DNA from: Falsiphaeobacter marinintestinus
GTDB lineage: Bacteria > Pseudomonadota > Alphaproteobacteria > Rhodobacterales > Rhodobacteraceae
Length of the DNA: 64,000 nucleotides
Direction: 5' to 3'
Assembly: GCF_007923355.1 (NCBI RefSeq)
Contig: NZ_VOGO01000008.1
Span: 124,001-188,000 of the forward strand
The notes beneath the pieces are model-generated. The model saw nothing but the letters and a program-made list of their open reading frames with translations, had not been told where the DNA came from and did no database searches. Positions 43,590-51,713 of the stretch are shown here, one piece after another (the stretch's first letter is position 1; each line of letters opens with the position of its first letter). The position numbers were made by a program, and so were the translations under genes.

Positions 43590-45983
43590 GCCCCGCATCC
43601 GGGTTCCGTCCGGGTCGAACAGCGGGCCGCGTGTGACCGTCGCGTCGACCATCTCGCGGGCGATATCGACAGTGACGCGCGCGCCCGTGTCCACCTGTTT
43701 GCGCACATGCCCCAGTGCCACAGGTTTGCCGATCCGATACCCGAACGCGCAGGATGTTGTCTGCCCGATGATCTCTCCGTCCAGCAAAATCGGTTCATGC
43801 CCCAGCGGAACAGCATCTGCATCGTCCAGTGTCAAGGATATGATATTGCACGACTTTCCGGCGTCACGTCGTGCCTGTAGCGCGTCGAAACCGACAAATC
43901 CGCCTGTTTTGCGCGTGGCAAAATCCAGCCCCGTTTCAATCGGGGACACGTCCGAATCCAGCTCGTGTCCCATCGCGCAGAACCCCTTTTCGATCCGCAT
44001 CGACGTCTGCGCAAACAGCCCCGCAGGCCGCGCTCCGGCTGCTGTCAAAGCCGCGTAAATCACCGGTGCGTTCTCACTCAAACAACTGATTTCCCAACCC
44101 AATTCCCCAACATAAGACATCCGAGCCGCCCGAACATGCTTGCCTGCAACATGCGCCGGACCAACCTTGAAATACCCCAGATCCGTCAATTCCGCCGCCC
44201 CGGTCTCGGCCAAAATCCGCCCCGAGTCTGGCCCCATCAACGCTAAAACCGCATATTTTTCAGTGGTTTCCACAATGGAAACGTCAAATGCCCTTTTGTG
44301 ACGGTTCAGCCAGGCCAGATCCCGTTTGATCGCATTGGTGCCGACAAACAGGCGATAATGATCCTCCGAAATGCGCTGCGCCGTCAGGTCGCTTTCAAAC
44401 GTCCCCCGCTCATTCAGCATCGCCGTATAGATCACCGACCCCGGCGCGCGCCCCATGTAACCCGCGCAAATCGTTAGTAAAAACGCCTCTACATCCGGTC
44501 CGGTCACGTCGATCTTTCCGAACGAGGACGCATCAAAAATCGCCGCAGACTCATGCGCCGCCTGCACTTCAGCGGCGACATTCCCAAACCAGTCAGGCCG
44601 GTCAAATCGCAATGTCGGTTCAGCCGTTTTGCCAAAGTACAAAGGCCGCTCCCACCCATAAACCTGCCCCATATGCGCCCCTGCCGCGCGGTACTCTGCA
44701 TCCAAAGGCAACGCTTTCAAATCGCGGGCCGTGCGCAATTGCTTGCCGGGATAGGCGATGTCGTAATGCGTGCCAAGGATTTCGGGCGCGCGCGCCATCA
44801 GGTGATCCAACCCATTGAAAACAGGCGCAAACCGTTTGGCATCAGCCTCGGACAGATCATAGGCCGCATGCCCATGCACGATGGAATGCGCTAGGTTCAT
44901 CCCCGCGCCGCCACCCGATGCAATCCCGACCGAATTCAGCCCACAGCCCAAAAACAGCCCGCGAGTCTCAGCGGTTTCGCCCAGCATAAAACTCCCATCC
45001 GGCGTAAAGCTTTCGGGGCCGTTCAGCAGCATCTTGACCTCGGCAGTCTCCAGCGGCGGCAGGCGGTGCAGCGCCAGTTCCATCATCGGTTCGAAATGGT
45101 CCCAGTCTTCGGGCAACAGTCCAAATTCAAAGGTCTCATCCAGAATGCCGGGGGCAATCGCTTTGCCCATCGGTTCGAAGCATCCGACCAGCAATCCGCC
45201 AGAATCGTCTCGGATATAAAGATGGCTGTCATGGTCGCTAAGTGTCGGCATGTTGCCGGTGATCCCGTCAATCGGTTTGGTCAGCAAATAGAAGTGTTCG
45301 CAGGCCTGCACCGGCACCTCGGCCCCGGCCATCGCGCCCACCTCGCGCGACCACAGGCCGGCGCACAGGGCAATCGCATCACACATCACGGTGCCTTGGG
45401 TGGTTTCGATGCCTTTGATCCGGCCATTCTCGGTCAGGATGCCGGTGACGCCGGTGCCTTCAAAGATCGTCGCCCCCAACCCCTTGGCGCCTTTGACCAA
45501 AGCTGCGCAAACGTCTGACGGGCTGACCCGTCCGTCATCGGGCGACCAGACCGCACCCAGCACGTCGTCGGCATTCATCAACGGCCAGCGTTCCTTTGCC
45601 TCGCCCACATCTATCGACCGCGCATCGATGCCATAGGCATGGGCCAAAGCCTCTTGCCGTTTCACATGGATCAGCCGGTCGGGCGTCGTGGCAATCGACA
45701 GCGATCCCTTCTGGATCCAGCCAACATTCTGGCCGGTTTCCTGCTCAAGCTGCGCATAGAGGTCGACCGAATACTGGATCATCCGGGTCAGGTTCCGCGA
45801 GTGACGCAGCGCGCGGACCTGTGCCGCCGAATGCCATGTGGTGCCCGATGTCAGCTTGTTCCGCTCTAACAGGATCGCGTCCGACACGCCCATCCTGGCC
45901 AGATGATACAGGGTAGAGCACCCCATGATACCGCCGCCGATAACAACGACGGACGCGTGAGAAGGGAGGGTTGTCTGCGTCAT
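43587..45983 (-). CDS. FAD-dependent oxidoreductase with GcvT C-terminus (dimethylglycine/sarcosine dehydrogenase family)
   Basis: Two-domain flavoprotein of 798 residues. N-terminal DAO-type FAD domain: SVVVIGGGIMGCSTLYHLARMG, then the LTSGTTWHSAAQVR loop typical of covalently flavinylated DMGDH/sarcosine dehydrogenases. The C-terminal half is a GcvT-like folate-binding domain (DASSFGKIDVTGPDVEAFL, LGWEISCLSENAPVIYAAL, GFCAMGHELDSDVSPIETGLDF). The enzyme would demethylate an N-methylated amino acid and pass the one-carbon unit to tetrahydrofolate. It diverges from an RpiR regulator and an amino acid ABC transporter, consistent with catabolism of the imported compound. The exact substrate is undetermined. 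Confidence 0.9.
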   Translation of the reverse strand: MTQTTLPSHASVVVIGGGIMGCSTLYHLARMGVSDAILLERNKLTSGTTWHSAAQVRALRHSRNLTRMIQYSVDLYAQLEQETGQNVGWIQKGSLSIATTPDRLIHVKRQEALAHAYGIDARSIDVGEAKERWPLMNADDVLGAVWSPDDGRVSPSDVCAALVKGAKGLGATIFEGTGVTGILTENGRIKGIETTQGTVMCDAIALCAGLWSREVGAMAGAEVPVQACEHFYLLTKPIDGITGNMPTLSDHDSHLYIRDDSGGLLVGCFEPMGKAIAPGILDETFEFGLLPEDWDHFEPMMELALHRLPPLETAEVKMLLNGPESFTPDGSFMLGETAETRGLFLGCGLNSVGIASGGGAGMNLAHSIVHGHAAYDLSEADAKRFAPVFNGLDHLMARAPEILGTHYDIAYPGKQLRTARDLKALPLDAEYRAAGAHMGQVYGWERPLYFGKTAEPTLRFDRPDWFGNVAAEVQAAHESAAIFDASSFGKIDVTGPDVEAFLLTICAGYMGRAPGSVIYTAMLNERGTFESDLTAQRISEDHYRLFVGTNAIKRDLAWLNRHKRAFDVSIVETTEKYAVLALMGPDSGRILAETGAAELTDLGYFKVGPAHVAGKHVRAARMSYVGELGWEISCLSENAPVIYAALTAAGARPAGLFAQTSMRIEKGFCAMGHELDSDVSPIETGLDFATRKTGGFVGFDALQARRDAGKSCNIISLTLDDADAVPLGHEPILLDGEIIGQTTSCAFGYRIGKPVALGHVRKQVDTGARVTVDIAREMVDATVTRGPLFDPDGTRMRG

Positions 45984-46007
45984 GGCGCTGCCTTGTTGAC
46001 GAATCGT

Positions 46008-46027
46008 GAAACGTATGCATCATTTTC
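46008..46027. promoter_or_regulatory. Candidate RpiR operator
   Basis: GAAA-cgt-ATGCAT-cat-TTTC in the divergent gap between the flavoprotein gene and the RpiR regulator: 14 of 20 positions are symmetric, with GAAA/TTTC outer arms and an ATGCAT core. RpiR proteins often bind GAAA/TTTC-type palindromes. Weak evidence by itself. Confidence 0.35.
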
Positions 46028-46105
46028 CCGACCACTTGAAAGGGATGCAACATCAAATCCAACCCCGCCCCTCTGTCTGGCCTGAATGGTCTTACGCCCG
46101 ACCGT

Positions 46106-46945
46106 TTGCGTGGTCTTAGCCCGCAATTGCGCAAGGCGGCGCGGTTTGTTGTTGAAAACCCGGGCGAGATTGCCATGCACCCGCAGCGTCACGTTGCCGA
46201 TGCGGCCAAGCTTCCGGCCCCGACCTTCACCCGGTTGGCGCGGGCCATCGGGTTCGACAGCTATGACCAGCTTCGTGATGTTTGCCGCGAAGATGTGCTG
46301 CACACCCAGACCGTGCTGGCGGACAGGGCGCGCGCGCTGGTTGAAGAGCCGATGGACGATTCCGGTGCGGCATCGCTGGTTGCGCGCCATGCCGTTGCCG
46401 CCATTCGCAACACGCAGGCGCTGGTTGATTTGATTGATCAAGAGGCGCTGACCAAAGCCAGCCAGATCCTTGCCCGGGCCAGCAAAGTTGTGCTGATTGG
46501 CGAACTCAGCGCACGCGGTATCGTCGATTATGCCTCATACGTCGCGAACATGTCGCTGACCGGTTGGAAGGTGCTGGGGCGCGCGGGGGAAAGCCTGGCC
46601 TCGGACATCGCAGATCTGAAACCGGGTGATGCCTGCATCGTGCTAAGTATCAGCCCCTATTCGACCCGTGCGATAGAAACTGCCGAACATGTTGCAAAAT
46701 GTGGTATCCCGGTCATTGCTGTCACAGATAACGCTTTGTCGCCGTTGGCAGCACTTGCGGACTTTTCATTTTTCATCGGGTCGGAAAGCCCGCAGTTTTT
46801 CCCCTCGCATGTTGCATCCACCGCATTTTTCGAAACCTTGGTGGGCATGGTCATTCGCGAACGGGGCGAAGAGGCGCAGAAATACATCGCCGCAGTAGAA
46901 CGGCAAAAACATAAAATGAATGAATACTGGCCAGTTGGCCAATAA
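46106..46945 (+). CDS. MurR/RpiR family transcriptional regulator
   Basis: Regulator of at least 279 residues. N-terminal HTH_6: LSPQLRKAARFVVENPGEIAMHPQRHVADAAKLPAPTFTRLARAIGFDSYDQLRD. SIS domain from about 120 (ASKVVLIGELSARGIVDYAS, DACIVLSISPYSTRAIETAEHV), which in this family senses a phosphorylated or acidic ligand. The start is odd. TTG 46106 has no ribosome site. The frame is open back to 46040, with a family-like NGLTPDRLRG stretch, but contains only CTG, ATC and similar codons, while GAAAGGG at 46038-46044 suggests initiation near 46052. The only ATG there is out of frame. Confidence 0.87.
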   Translation: MRGLSPQLRKAARFVVENPGEIAMHPQRHVADAAKLPAPTFTRLARAIGFDSYDQLRDVCREDVLHTQTVLADRARALVEEPMDDSGAASLVARHAVAAIRNTQALVDLIDQEALTKASQILARASKVVLIGELSARGIVDYASYVANMSLTGWKVLGRAGESLASDIADLKPGDACIVLSISPYSTRAIETAEHVAKCGIPVIAVTDNALSPLAALADFSFFIGSESPQFFPSHVASTAFFETLVGMVIRERGEEAQKYIAAVERQKHKMNEYWPVGQ

Positions 46946-46972
46946 CAAAAGAACAGTAACAGGGAGTTAACT

Positions 46973-47812
46973 ATGTTCTTGAAGTATCTGAAATCATCCG
47001 TCCTGGGCCTGACCGCGTTCGGCATGTCCGCCGTTCCGGCGTTGGCAGAACAGTGCACCAACGACACCTGGAACAAGGTCATGTCGCGCGGCAAACTGGT
47101 TGTTGGCGTCAAGGCCGACTATAAACCGTGGGGCTTTCGAAGCTCGGACGGTGCCATCGTCGGGATGGAAGTCGACATCGCTCAGGCCGCTGCCGATGCG
47201 ATGGGTGTCGAGCTTGAAACCGTTGCGGTTCAGTCGTCAAACCGGATGCAGTTTCTGGAGCAGGGCAAGATCGATCTGATGATCGCCACCATGTCCGACC
47301 GCCCTGACCGCCGCGAAATCGTCGGCATCACCCTGCCCAACCACTATACCTCGGGCACCAACATCATGTCGCCCAAGGCGCTGGGGTTCACCGAATGGGA
47401 AGACCTGCGTGGCAAGCCGGTCTGCGGCAAGCAGGGCGCGTTTTATAATCAGGTCGTGACCGAGCGTTATGGCGTTGAAATCATCGCCTTCACCGGCAAC
47501 GCCGAGGCCAAGCAGGCCCTGCGCGACAAGCGCTGTGTCGCTTGGGTCTATGATGACTCGTCCATCGGGTCTGACCTGTCGTCGGGCAACTGGGATGATT
47601 TTGAAATGCCGCTGGCATCCGAAGACGACAACCCATGGGCGATGGCAGTTCCGCTGGCTGAAAAAGACTGCGTGTTCGGCAACTTCATCTCGGGCCTGAC
47701 ATACAACATGCATGAGAACGGCACGCTGATCGACCTGGAAGCAAAGTGGGGCATCAAGGCGACCCAGTATCTGGTCGACAAGAAAGCCCAGTACGCTGAC
47801 TGGATCCAGTAA
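46973..47812 (+). CDS. Polar amino acid ABC transporter substrate-binding protein
   Basis: Periplasmic family-3 solute-binding protein of 279 residues. Signal peptide ending PALAEQ; CTNDTWNKVMSRGKLVVGVKADYKPWGFRSSDG and FLEQGKIDLMIATMSDRPDRREIVG are the family signature region. The GVKADYKPWGF pocket with its later Arg and Asp (SDRPDRRE) points to a compound with an alpha-amino-acid head. An AGGGAG ribosome site precedes the ATG. First gene of the SBP-permease-permease-ATPase operon, 27 bases after the RpiR gene. Confidence 0.92.
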   Translation: MFLKYLKSSVLGLTAFGMSAVPALAEQCTNDTWNKVMSRGKLVVGVKADYKPWGFRSSDGAIVGMEVDIAQAAADAMGVELETVAVQSSNRMQFLEQGKIDLMIATMSDRPDRREIVGITLPNHYTSGTNIMSPKALGFTEWEDLRGKPVCGKQGAFYNQVVTERYGVEIIAFTGNAEAKQALRDKRCVAWVYDDSSIGSDLSSGNWDDFEMPLASEDDNPWAMAVPLAEKDCVFGNFISGLTYNMHENGTLIDLEAKWGIKATQYLVDKKAQYADWIQ

Positions 47813-47830
47813 ACCCCTGTGACTTACGAC

Positions 47831-47855
47831 ACGGGCGGCGATGCGTGCCGCCCGT
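47831..47855 (+). terminator. Intra-operon hairpin after the binding-protein gene
   Basis: Perfect 9-bp stem ACGGGCGGC/GCCGCCCGT with a 7-base loop, followed by TCATTTTCTT, located 18 bases after the SBP stop and before the first permease. Such hairpins act as partial terminators or mRNA 3' stabilisers that keep binding-protein levels above permease levels. No long T-run, so leaky termination is likely. Confidence 0.65.
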
Positions 47856-47882
47856 TCATTTTCTTGAACGGCAGGGTTGGCG

Positions 47883-48641
47883 ATGCTCGAAAGCTTCTCG
47901 GATTTCTTCAGGGAACTGGCGGATCAGTACCCGCGCTGGAACTTCATATTCTTCTATGAACCGGTCCAGTGGGACCGCATCATGAAGGGGCTGCGCTATA
48001 CGGTGGTCCTATCGGTTGCCTGTGTGATCTTTTCGGTGATCATCGGCGTCGTCGGGGCATGGCTGCAAGGGTCGTCTAACCGGTTCGTGCGCAACACGGT
48101 TCAGGGCTATATTCAGTTCTTCCGCAACACGCCGCCCTTCGTGCAACTGCTGTTTTTCTATTTCGCGCTGGGCCAGTTCACCCCGACCATTGTCGGCGCG
48201 GATGGCTGGACCGAAACGCCGATCATCTCGAACGTCGGCTGGGCGATCATCTCGCTGTCCTTCTTCGCCGGTGCCTTCAACGTCGAGATTTTTCGCGCTG
48301 GGATCGAAGCGGTGCCCGAATCCACGCAAGAGGCTGCCTTTGCTCTCGGGTTTTCCCGCTTTCAGGTCTATAAAGAGATCGTTCTGCCGCTGGCCTTTCG
48401 CGTCTCGCTGCCATCGCTCAACAACAATCTGGTCAATCTGGTCAAGACCTCGACCCAGGCCATGGCTATCGCTGTGCCCGAGCTGCTGTACCAATGCGTA
48501 AGCATCTGGAACGATTATCCAAGCGCGCAATATCCCACCATGCTGCTGTTGTTCTGCAGCTTCGTGTTCCTTGTCGGCATTCTTGTGTTGGGCATGCACC
48601 GGTGGGAACAAAAGTCGCGCATTCCGGGGTACGGGGGATGA
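47883..48641 (+). CDS. Amino acid ABC transporter permease 1
   Basis: HisM/GlnP-type permease of 252 residues, started at ATG 47883. Motifs: GLRYTVVLSVACVIFSVIIGVVGAWL, FFRNTPPFVQLLFFYFALGQF (the conserved R-N/G-T-P), and the EAA loop VEIFRAGIEAVPESTQEAAFALGFSRFQVYKEIVLPLAFR. It forms a heterodimeric channel with the next gene product in the inner membrane. The next start lies 4 bases after this stop. Confidence 0.92.
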   Translation: MLESFSDFFRELADQYPRWNFIFFYEPVQWDRIMKGLRYTVVLSVACVIFSVIIGVVGAWLQGSSNRFVRNTVQGYIQFFRNTPPFVQLLFFYFALGQFTPTIVGADGWTETPIISNVGWAIISLSFFAGAFNVEIFRAGIEAVPESTQEAAFALGFSRFQVYKEIVLPLAFRVSLPSLNNNLVNLVKTSTQAMAIAVPELLYQCVSIWNDYPSAQYPTMLLLFCSFVFLVGILVLGMHRWEQKSRIPGYGG

Positions 48642-48645
48642 TGTC

Positions 48646-49521
48646 ATGATCAGGACACCCGCAAAAACCAACCTGCCGGTCATGCTGCCCTATGACCCCA
48701 CGGGTCGGGTTGCCGCCGACCCGATCATGTTCTCGCGCTGGCTGGCGTCGATGCCGATCTGGGTGCTGCCCATGATGGCCGCCTGCCTAGTGCTGTGGCC
48801 CGCCATCGCGCACGCGGCCAGCAATTACAGCTATGGTCAGGCGACCAGCGCGCTGTTCAAATGGATGCCGTTCATCGTGCTGGATGGCTTTTTGCTGAAC
48901 GTCGTGATCTCGTTGTTCACAATGATCTTCGGGACGTTTTTTGGCGTTCTTCTGGGGTTGGGGCAAATCTCGCCTGCCGGATGGATCCGCATCCCGGCCA
49001 AGATCTTTACCCAGGTCTTTCGCAACTCACCCTGGCTGGTGTTGCTGTTTGTCGTTCTGCTGGCCCTGCCGTTCGAGATCACAATCGGCGGCGTGATTAT
49101 CTCGATCCCGGACTGGACCAAGGCGGTCTTTGGCCTGTCGCTTCCGGTCATGGCGAATATCTCGGAAGTGGTCCGGGGCGCGATCAACTCGGTCCCCTCG
49201 GGCCAGTGGGAGGCGGCAGAATCCCTTGCCTATTCGCGCCGCCAGACCCTGTGGCTGATTATCCTGCCGCAATGTTTCAAGCGCATGATCCCGCCATGGA
49301 TGAACTGGTACGCCATCCTGACCATGGCGACGCCACTTTGTTCGCTGCTGGGCGTCGAAGAGATCATCACCCTCAGCCGTCAGGCGATCGAGGCCGAAGA
49401 CAATCACCCCGAATTGCTGGTGCCGTTCTTCGGGTTCGCCCTGCTGATCTTCTTCGCTTACTGCTATCCGATCGCCCGCTGGACCGTGCGCCTTGAGCGC
49501 CGCTTCCAGGTCAAACTATAA
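48646..49521 (+). CDS. Amino acid ABC transporter permease 2
   Basis: Second permease of the polar amino acid transporter, 291 residues from ATG 48646 with a GGGGGATG stretch ahead. About 80 extra N-terminal residues with an additional helix (PMMAACLVLWPAIAHA) precede the core. The core shows GFLLNVVISLFTMIFGTFFGVLLGLG, VFRNSPWLVLLFVVLL and the EAA loop VVRGAINSVPSGQWEAAESLAYSRRQTLWLIILPQCFKRM. It pairs with the preceding permease. Confidence 0.9.
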   Translation: MIRTPAKTNLPVMLPYDPTGRVAADPIMFSRWLASMPIWVLPMMAACLVLWPAIAHAASNYSYGQATSALFKWMPFIVLDGFLLNVVISLFTMIFGTFFGVLLGLGQISPAGWIRIPAKIFTQVFRNSPWLVLLFVVLLALPFEITIGGVIISIPDWTKAVFGLSLPVMANISEVVRGAINSVPSGQWEAAESLAYSRRQTLWLIILPQCFKRMIPPWMNWYAILTMATPLCSLLGVEEIITLSRQAIEAEDNHPELLVPFFGFALLIFFAYCYPIARWTVRLERRFQVKL

Positions 49522-49531
49522 GGATTGATCC

Positions 49532-50287
49532 ATGCCCAATGACAACTGGACCCCGGACCAGCCGCTTGTTTCCATCAAGGACGTGCGCAAATCCTTTGGC
49601 TCGCTCGAAGTCCTGAAAGGCGTGTCACTTGACGTGATGAAGGGCGAGGTGATCTGCATCATCGGCCCCTCGGGCTCGGGCAAATCCACGCTGATCCGCT
49701 GTATCAACGCGCTGAACGACATTCAGGCCGGGTCCATCACGGTCGAAGGCCAAGAGGTGCACACCGAAAAGCTCGACAAGCTGGAACTGCGCAAGAAGGT
49801 CGGGATGGTGTTTCAGCAATACAACCTGTTCCCGCACAAGACGGCGCTGGAAAACGTCATGATGGCGCCGATCAAGGTGCTGCGGAAAAGCAAGGCCGAA
49901 GCCGAACAGACCGCCCGCGCGCTGATCAAGAAAGTGCGCCTGGATGGCAAGGAGGGCGCATATCCCGGTGAATTGTCCGGCGGCCAGCAACAACGCGTGG
50001 CCATCGCCCGGTCTCTGGCGATGAACCCGGACGTGATGCTGTTTGACGAAGTCACCGCCGCCCTTGATCCGGAAACCGTGAAAGAGGTTCTGGTGACCAT
50101 CAAGGATCTGGCGCAAGAGGGCATGACCTGCATCCTTGTCACCCATGAAATGGGCTTTGCCCGCGAAATCGCCGACCATATCTATTTCACCGACCGCGGC
50201 GTGATCGTCGAACATGGCCCTCCAGCGACCTTCTTTGACAACGCGCAAGATCCCCGCACCAAAGAGTTCCTCAGCCAGATCCTGTAA
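49532..50287 (+). CDS. Amino acid ABC transporter ATP-binding protein
   Basis: GlnQ/HisP-type ATPase of 251 residues. Walker A GPSGSGKST, Q-loop VFQQYNLFPHKTALENVMM, signature LSGGQQQRVAIARSLAM, Walker B VMLFDEVTAALDPE (Val-Thr in place of the usual Pro-Thr-Ser, common in family 3), and H-loop LVTHEMGFAREIADH. It completes the SBP-permease-permease-ATPase operon, 10 bases after permease 2. Confidence 0.95.
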   Translation: MPNDNWTPDQPLVSIKDVRKSFGSLEVLKGVSLDVMKGEVICIIGPSGSGKSTLIRCINALNDIQAGSITVEGQEVHTEKLDKLELRKKVGMVFQQYNLFPHKTALENVMMAPIKVLRKSKAEAEQTARALIKKVRLDGKEGAYPGELSGGQQQRVAIARSLAMNPDVMLFDEVTAALDPETVKEVLVTIKDLAQEGMTCILVTHEMGFAREIADHIYFTDRGVIVEHGPPATFFDNAQDPRTKEFLSQIL

Positions 50288-50360
50288 CCCTATGGCTTGG
50301 CGTTGCGCCTTATGGCCCGCCGGGATAGCGTCCGGCTGACATAAGACAGCAGGAGATCCC

Positions 50361-51515
50361 ATGACCAACGCGCCCCATCTTTTCCAGCCGCTGAAACTGC
50401 GCAGTCTGGAGACCCGCAACCGCGTTGTGATTTCGCCTATGTGCCAATACTCGGCGCATGACGGCCATATGGACGACTGGCATCTCGCACATCTCGGGCG
50501 TTTCGCGATGGGCGGGGCCGGGATCATCTTTACTGAAGCGTCAGCGGTGCAGAAATCTGGCCGGATCACGCATGGATGCCCGGGCCTGTGGGCCGACAGC
50601 CAGATCCCCGGCCATGCCCGCGTCGCCCAGTTCGCGCTGCGCAACGGCGCCATCCCGGCGATCCAACTGGGCCATGCAGGCCGCAAAGGCGGGATGCAGC
50701 GGCCATGGTTTGGTAACGGTCCCCTGAATGACGCGGATACCGCGCGGGGCGATATGCCATGGACGCCCGTTGGCCCCTCGGCCCTGCCGGTGGCCGAAGG
50801 CTGGCCGGTTCCGCACGAACTGTCCGAAGCTGACATTCAGGACCTGATCGCAGACTATGTCTCGGCTGCCGGGCGGGCGCTTCTGGCGGGTTACAAGATC
50901 GCCGAAATCCACGGGGCGCATGGCTATCTGGTCCACAGCTTTCTGTCGCCGTTGTCGAACAAACGCAGCGACAAATACGGTGGCGACCTGACCGGGCGGA
51001 TGCGGCTGGCGTTGGAAGTCACCGAAGCCGTCCGGACCGTCTGGCCCACAGATCTGCCACTGTTCTTCCGCACCTCGGCTGTCGATGGCGCGCCCGAGGG
51101 CTGGACGCTGGACGATACCGTTGTTTTGGCGGGCGAACTTGAAGCCATCGGCGTCGATGTGATGGATTGCTCCTCAAGTGGAATTGCAGGGTCAGCGACC
51201 GCAGGCGTAGCGCGCAAGCGTCAGCCCGGGTTCCAGGTCGGCTATGCTGAGCGGGTCCGCAAGGATGTCGATATGACCACCATGGCCGTGGGTCTGATCA
51301 CACATCCGCAACAGGCAGAAGATATTCTGGCTCAAGGGCGCGCCGACCTGATCGCCATCGGTCGCGAGGCTTTGGTTAACCCGATGTGGGCGCTGCACGC
51401 CGCGCAAACGCTGGGCCATGACACCGTTTTTGAAACCTGGCCGGAACAGTCGGGCTGGTGGCTGGCAGGGCGGCAGAAAACGTCGGACTTCTATGACCCT
51501 GAAAAGGCGACTTAA
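50361..51515 (+). CDS. NADH:flavin oxidoreductase, old yellow enzyme family (YqjM-like)
   Basis: FMN-dependent TIM-barrel reductase of 384 residues with GCAGGAG ahead of the ATG. Thermophilic-like/YqjM class marks: NRVVISPMCQYSAHDG with the flavin-tuning Cys (about 28), the substrate pair in QLGHAGRKGG (H-x2-R), GYKIAEIHGAHGYLVHSFLSPLSNKRSDKYGGDLTGRMR, and the FMN phosphate site near AVGLITHP and DLIAIGREAL. It may reduce an activated alkene or oxidatively demethylate an N-methyl compound, as some relatives do. Its position right after the transporter suggests it belongs to the same pathway. Confidence 0.9.
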   Translation: MTNAPHLFQPLKLRSLETRNRVVISPMCQYSAHDGHMDDWHLAHLGRFAMGGAGIIFTEASAVQKSGRITHGCPGLWADSQIPGHARVAQFALRNGAIPAIQLGHAGRKGGMQRPWFGNGPLNDADTARGDMPWTPVGPSALPVAEGWPVPHELSEADIQDLIADYVSAAGRALLAGYKIAEIHGAHGYLVHSFLSPLSNKRSDKYGGDLTGRMRLALEVTEAVRTVWPTDLPLFFRTSAVDGAPEGWTLDDTVVLAGELEAIGVDVMDCSSSGIAGSATAGVARKRQPGFQVGYAERVRKDVDMTTMAVGLITHPQQAEDILAQGRADLIAIGREALVNPMWALHAAQTLGHDTVFETWPEQSGWWLAGRQKTSDFYDPEKAT

Positions 51516-51713
51516 CGCGGTCAGGAACACCGAACCGGCAGCGTCCTTTCAATGAAGGCGCGTTTCAGGGTGCTGATCAGTATCGGGGTGTCAGGACCCT
51601 AAAGCCTGCCCGACGACCTGTCAGCACCCCGCATCAGCGGCGTATTGGTCCATTTGCATCATGGATCGAACGCGGCTTCCGTTGTTTCCTTCCCCGATCA
51701 AGGAGGAACAACC

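Noticed and set aside
50319-50336. GCCGG/CCGGC hairpin between the ABC ATPase and the OYE gene
   Set aside because: Only a 5-bp stem with no T-run; too weak to call a terminator.
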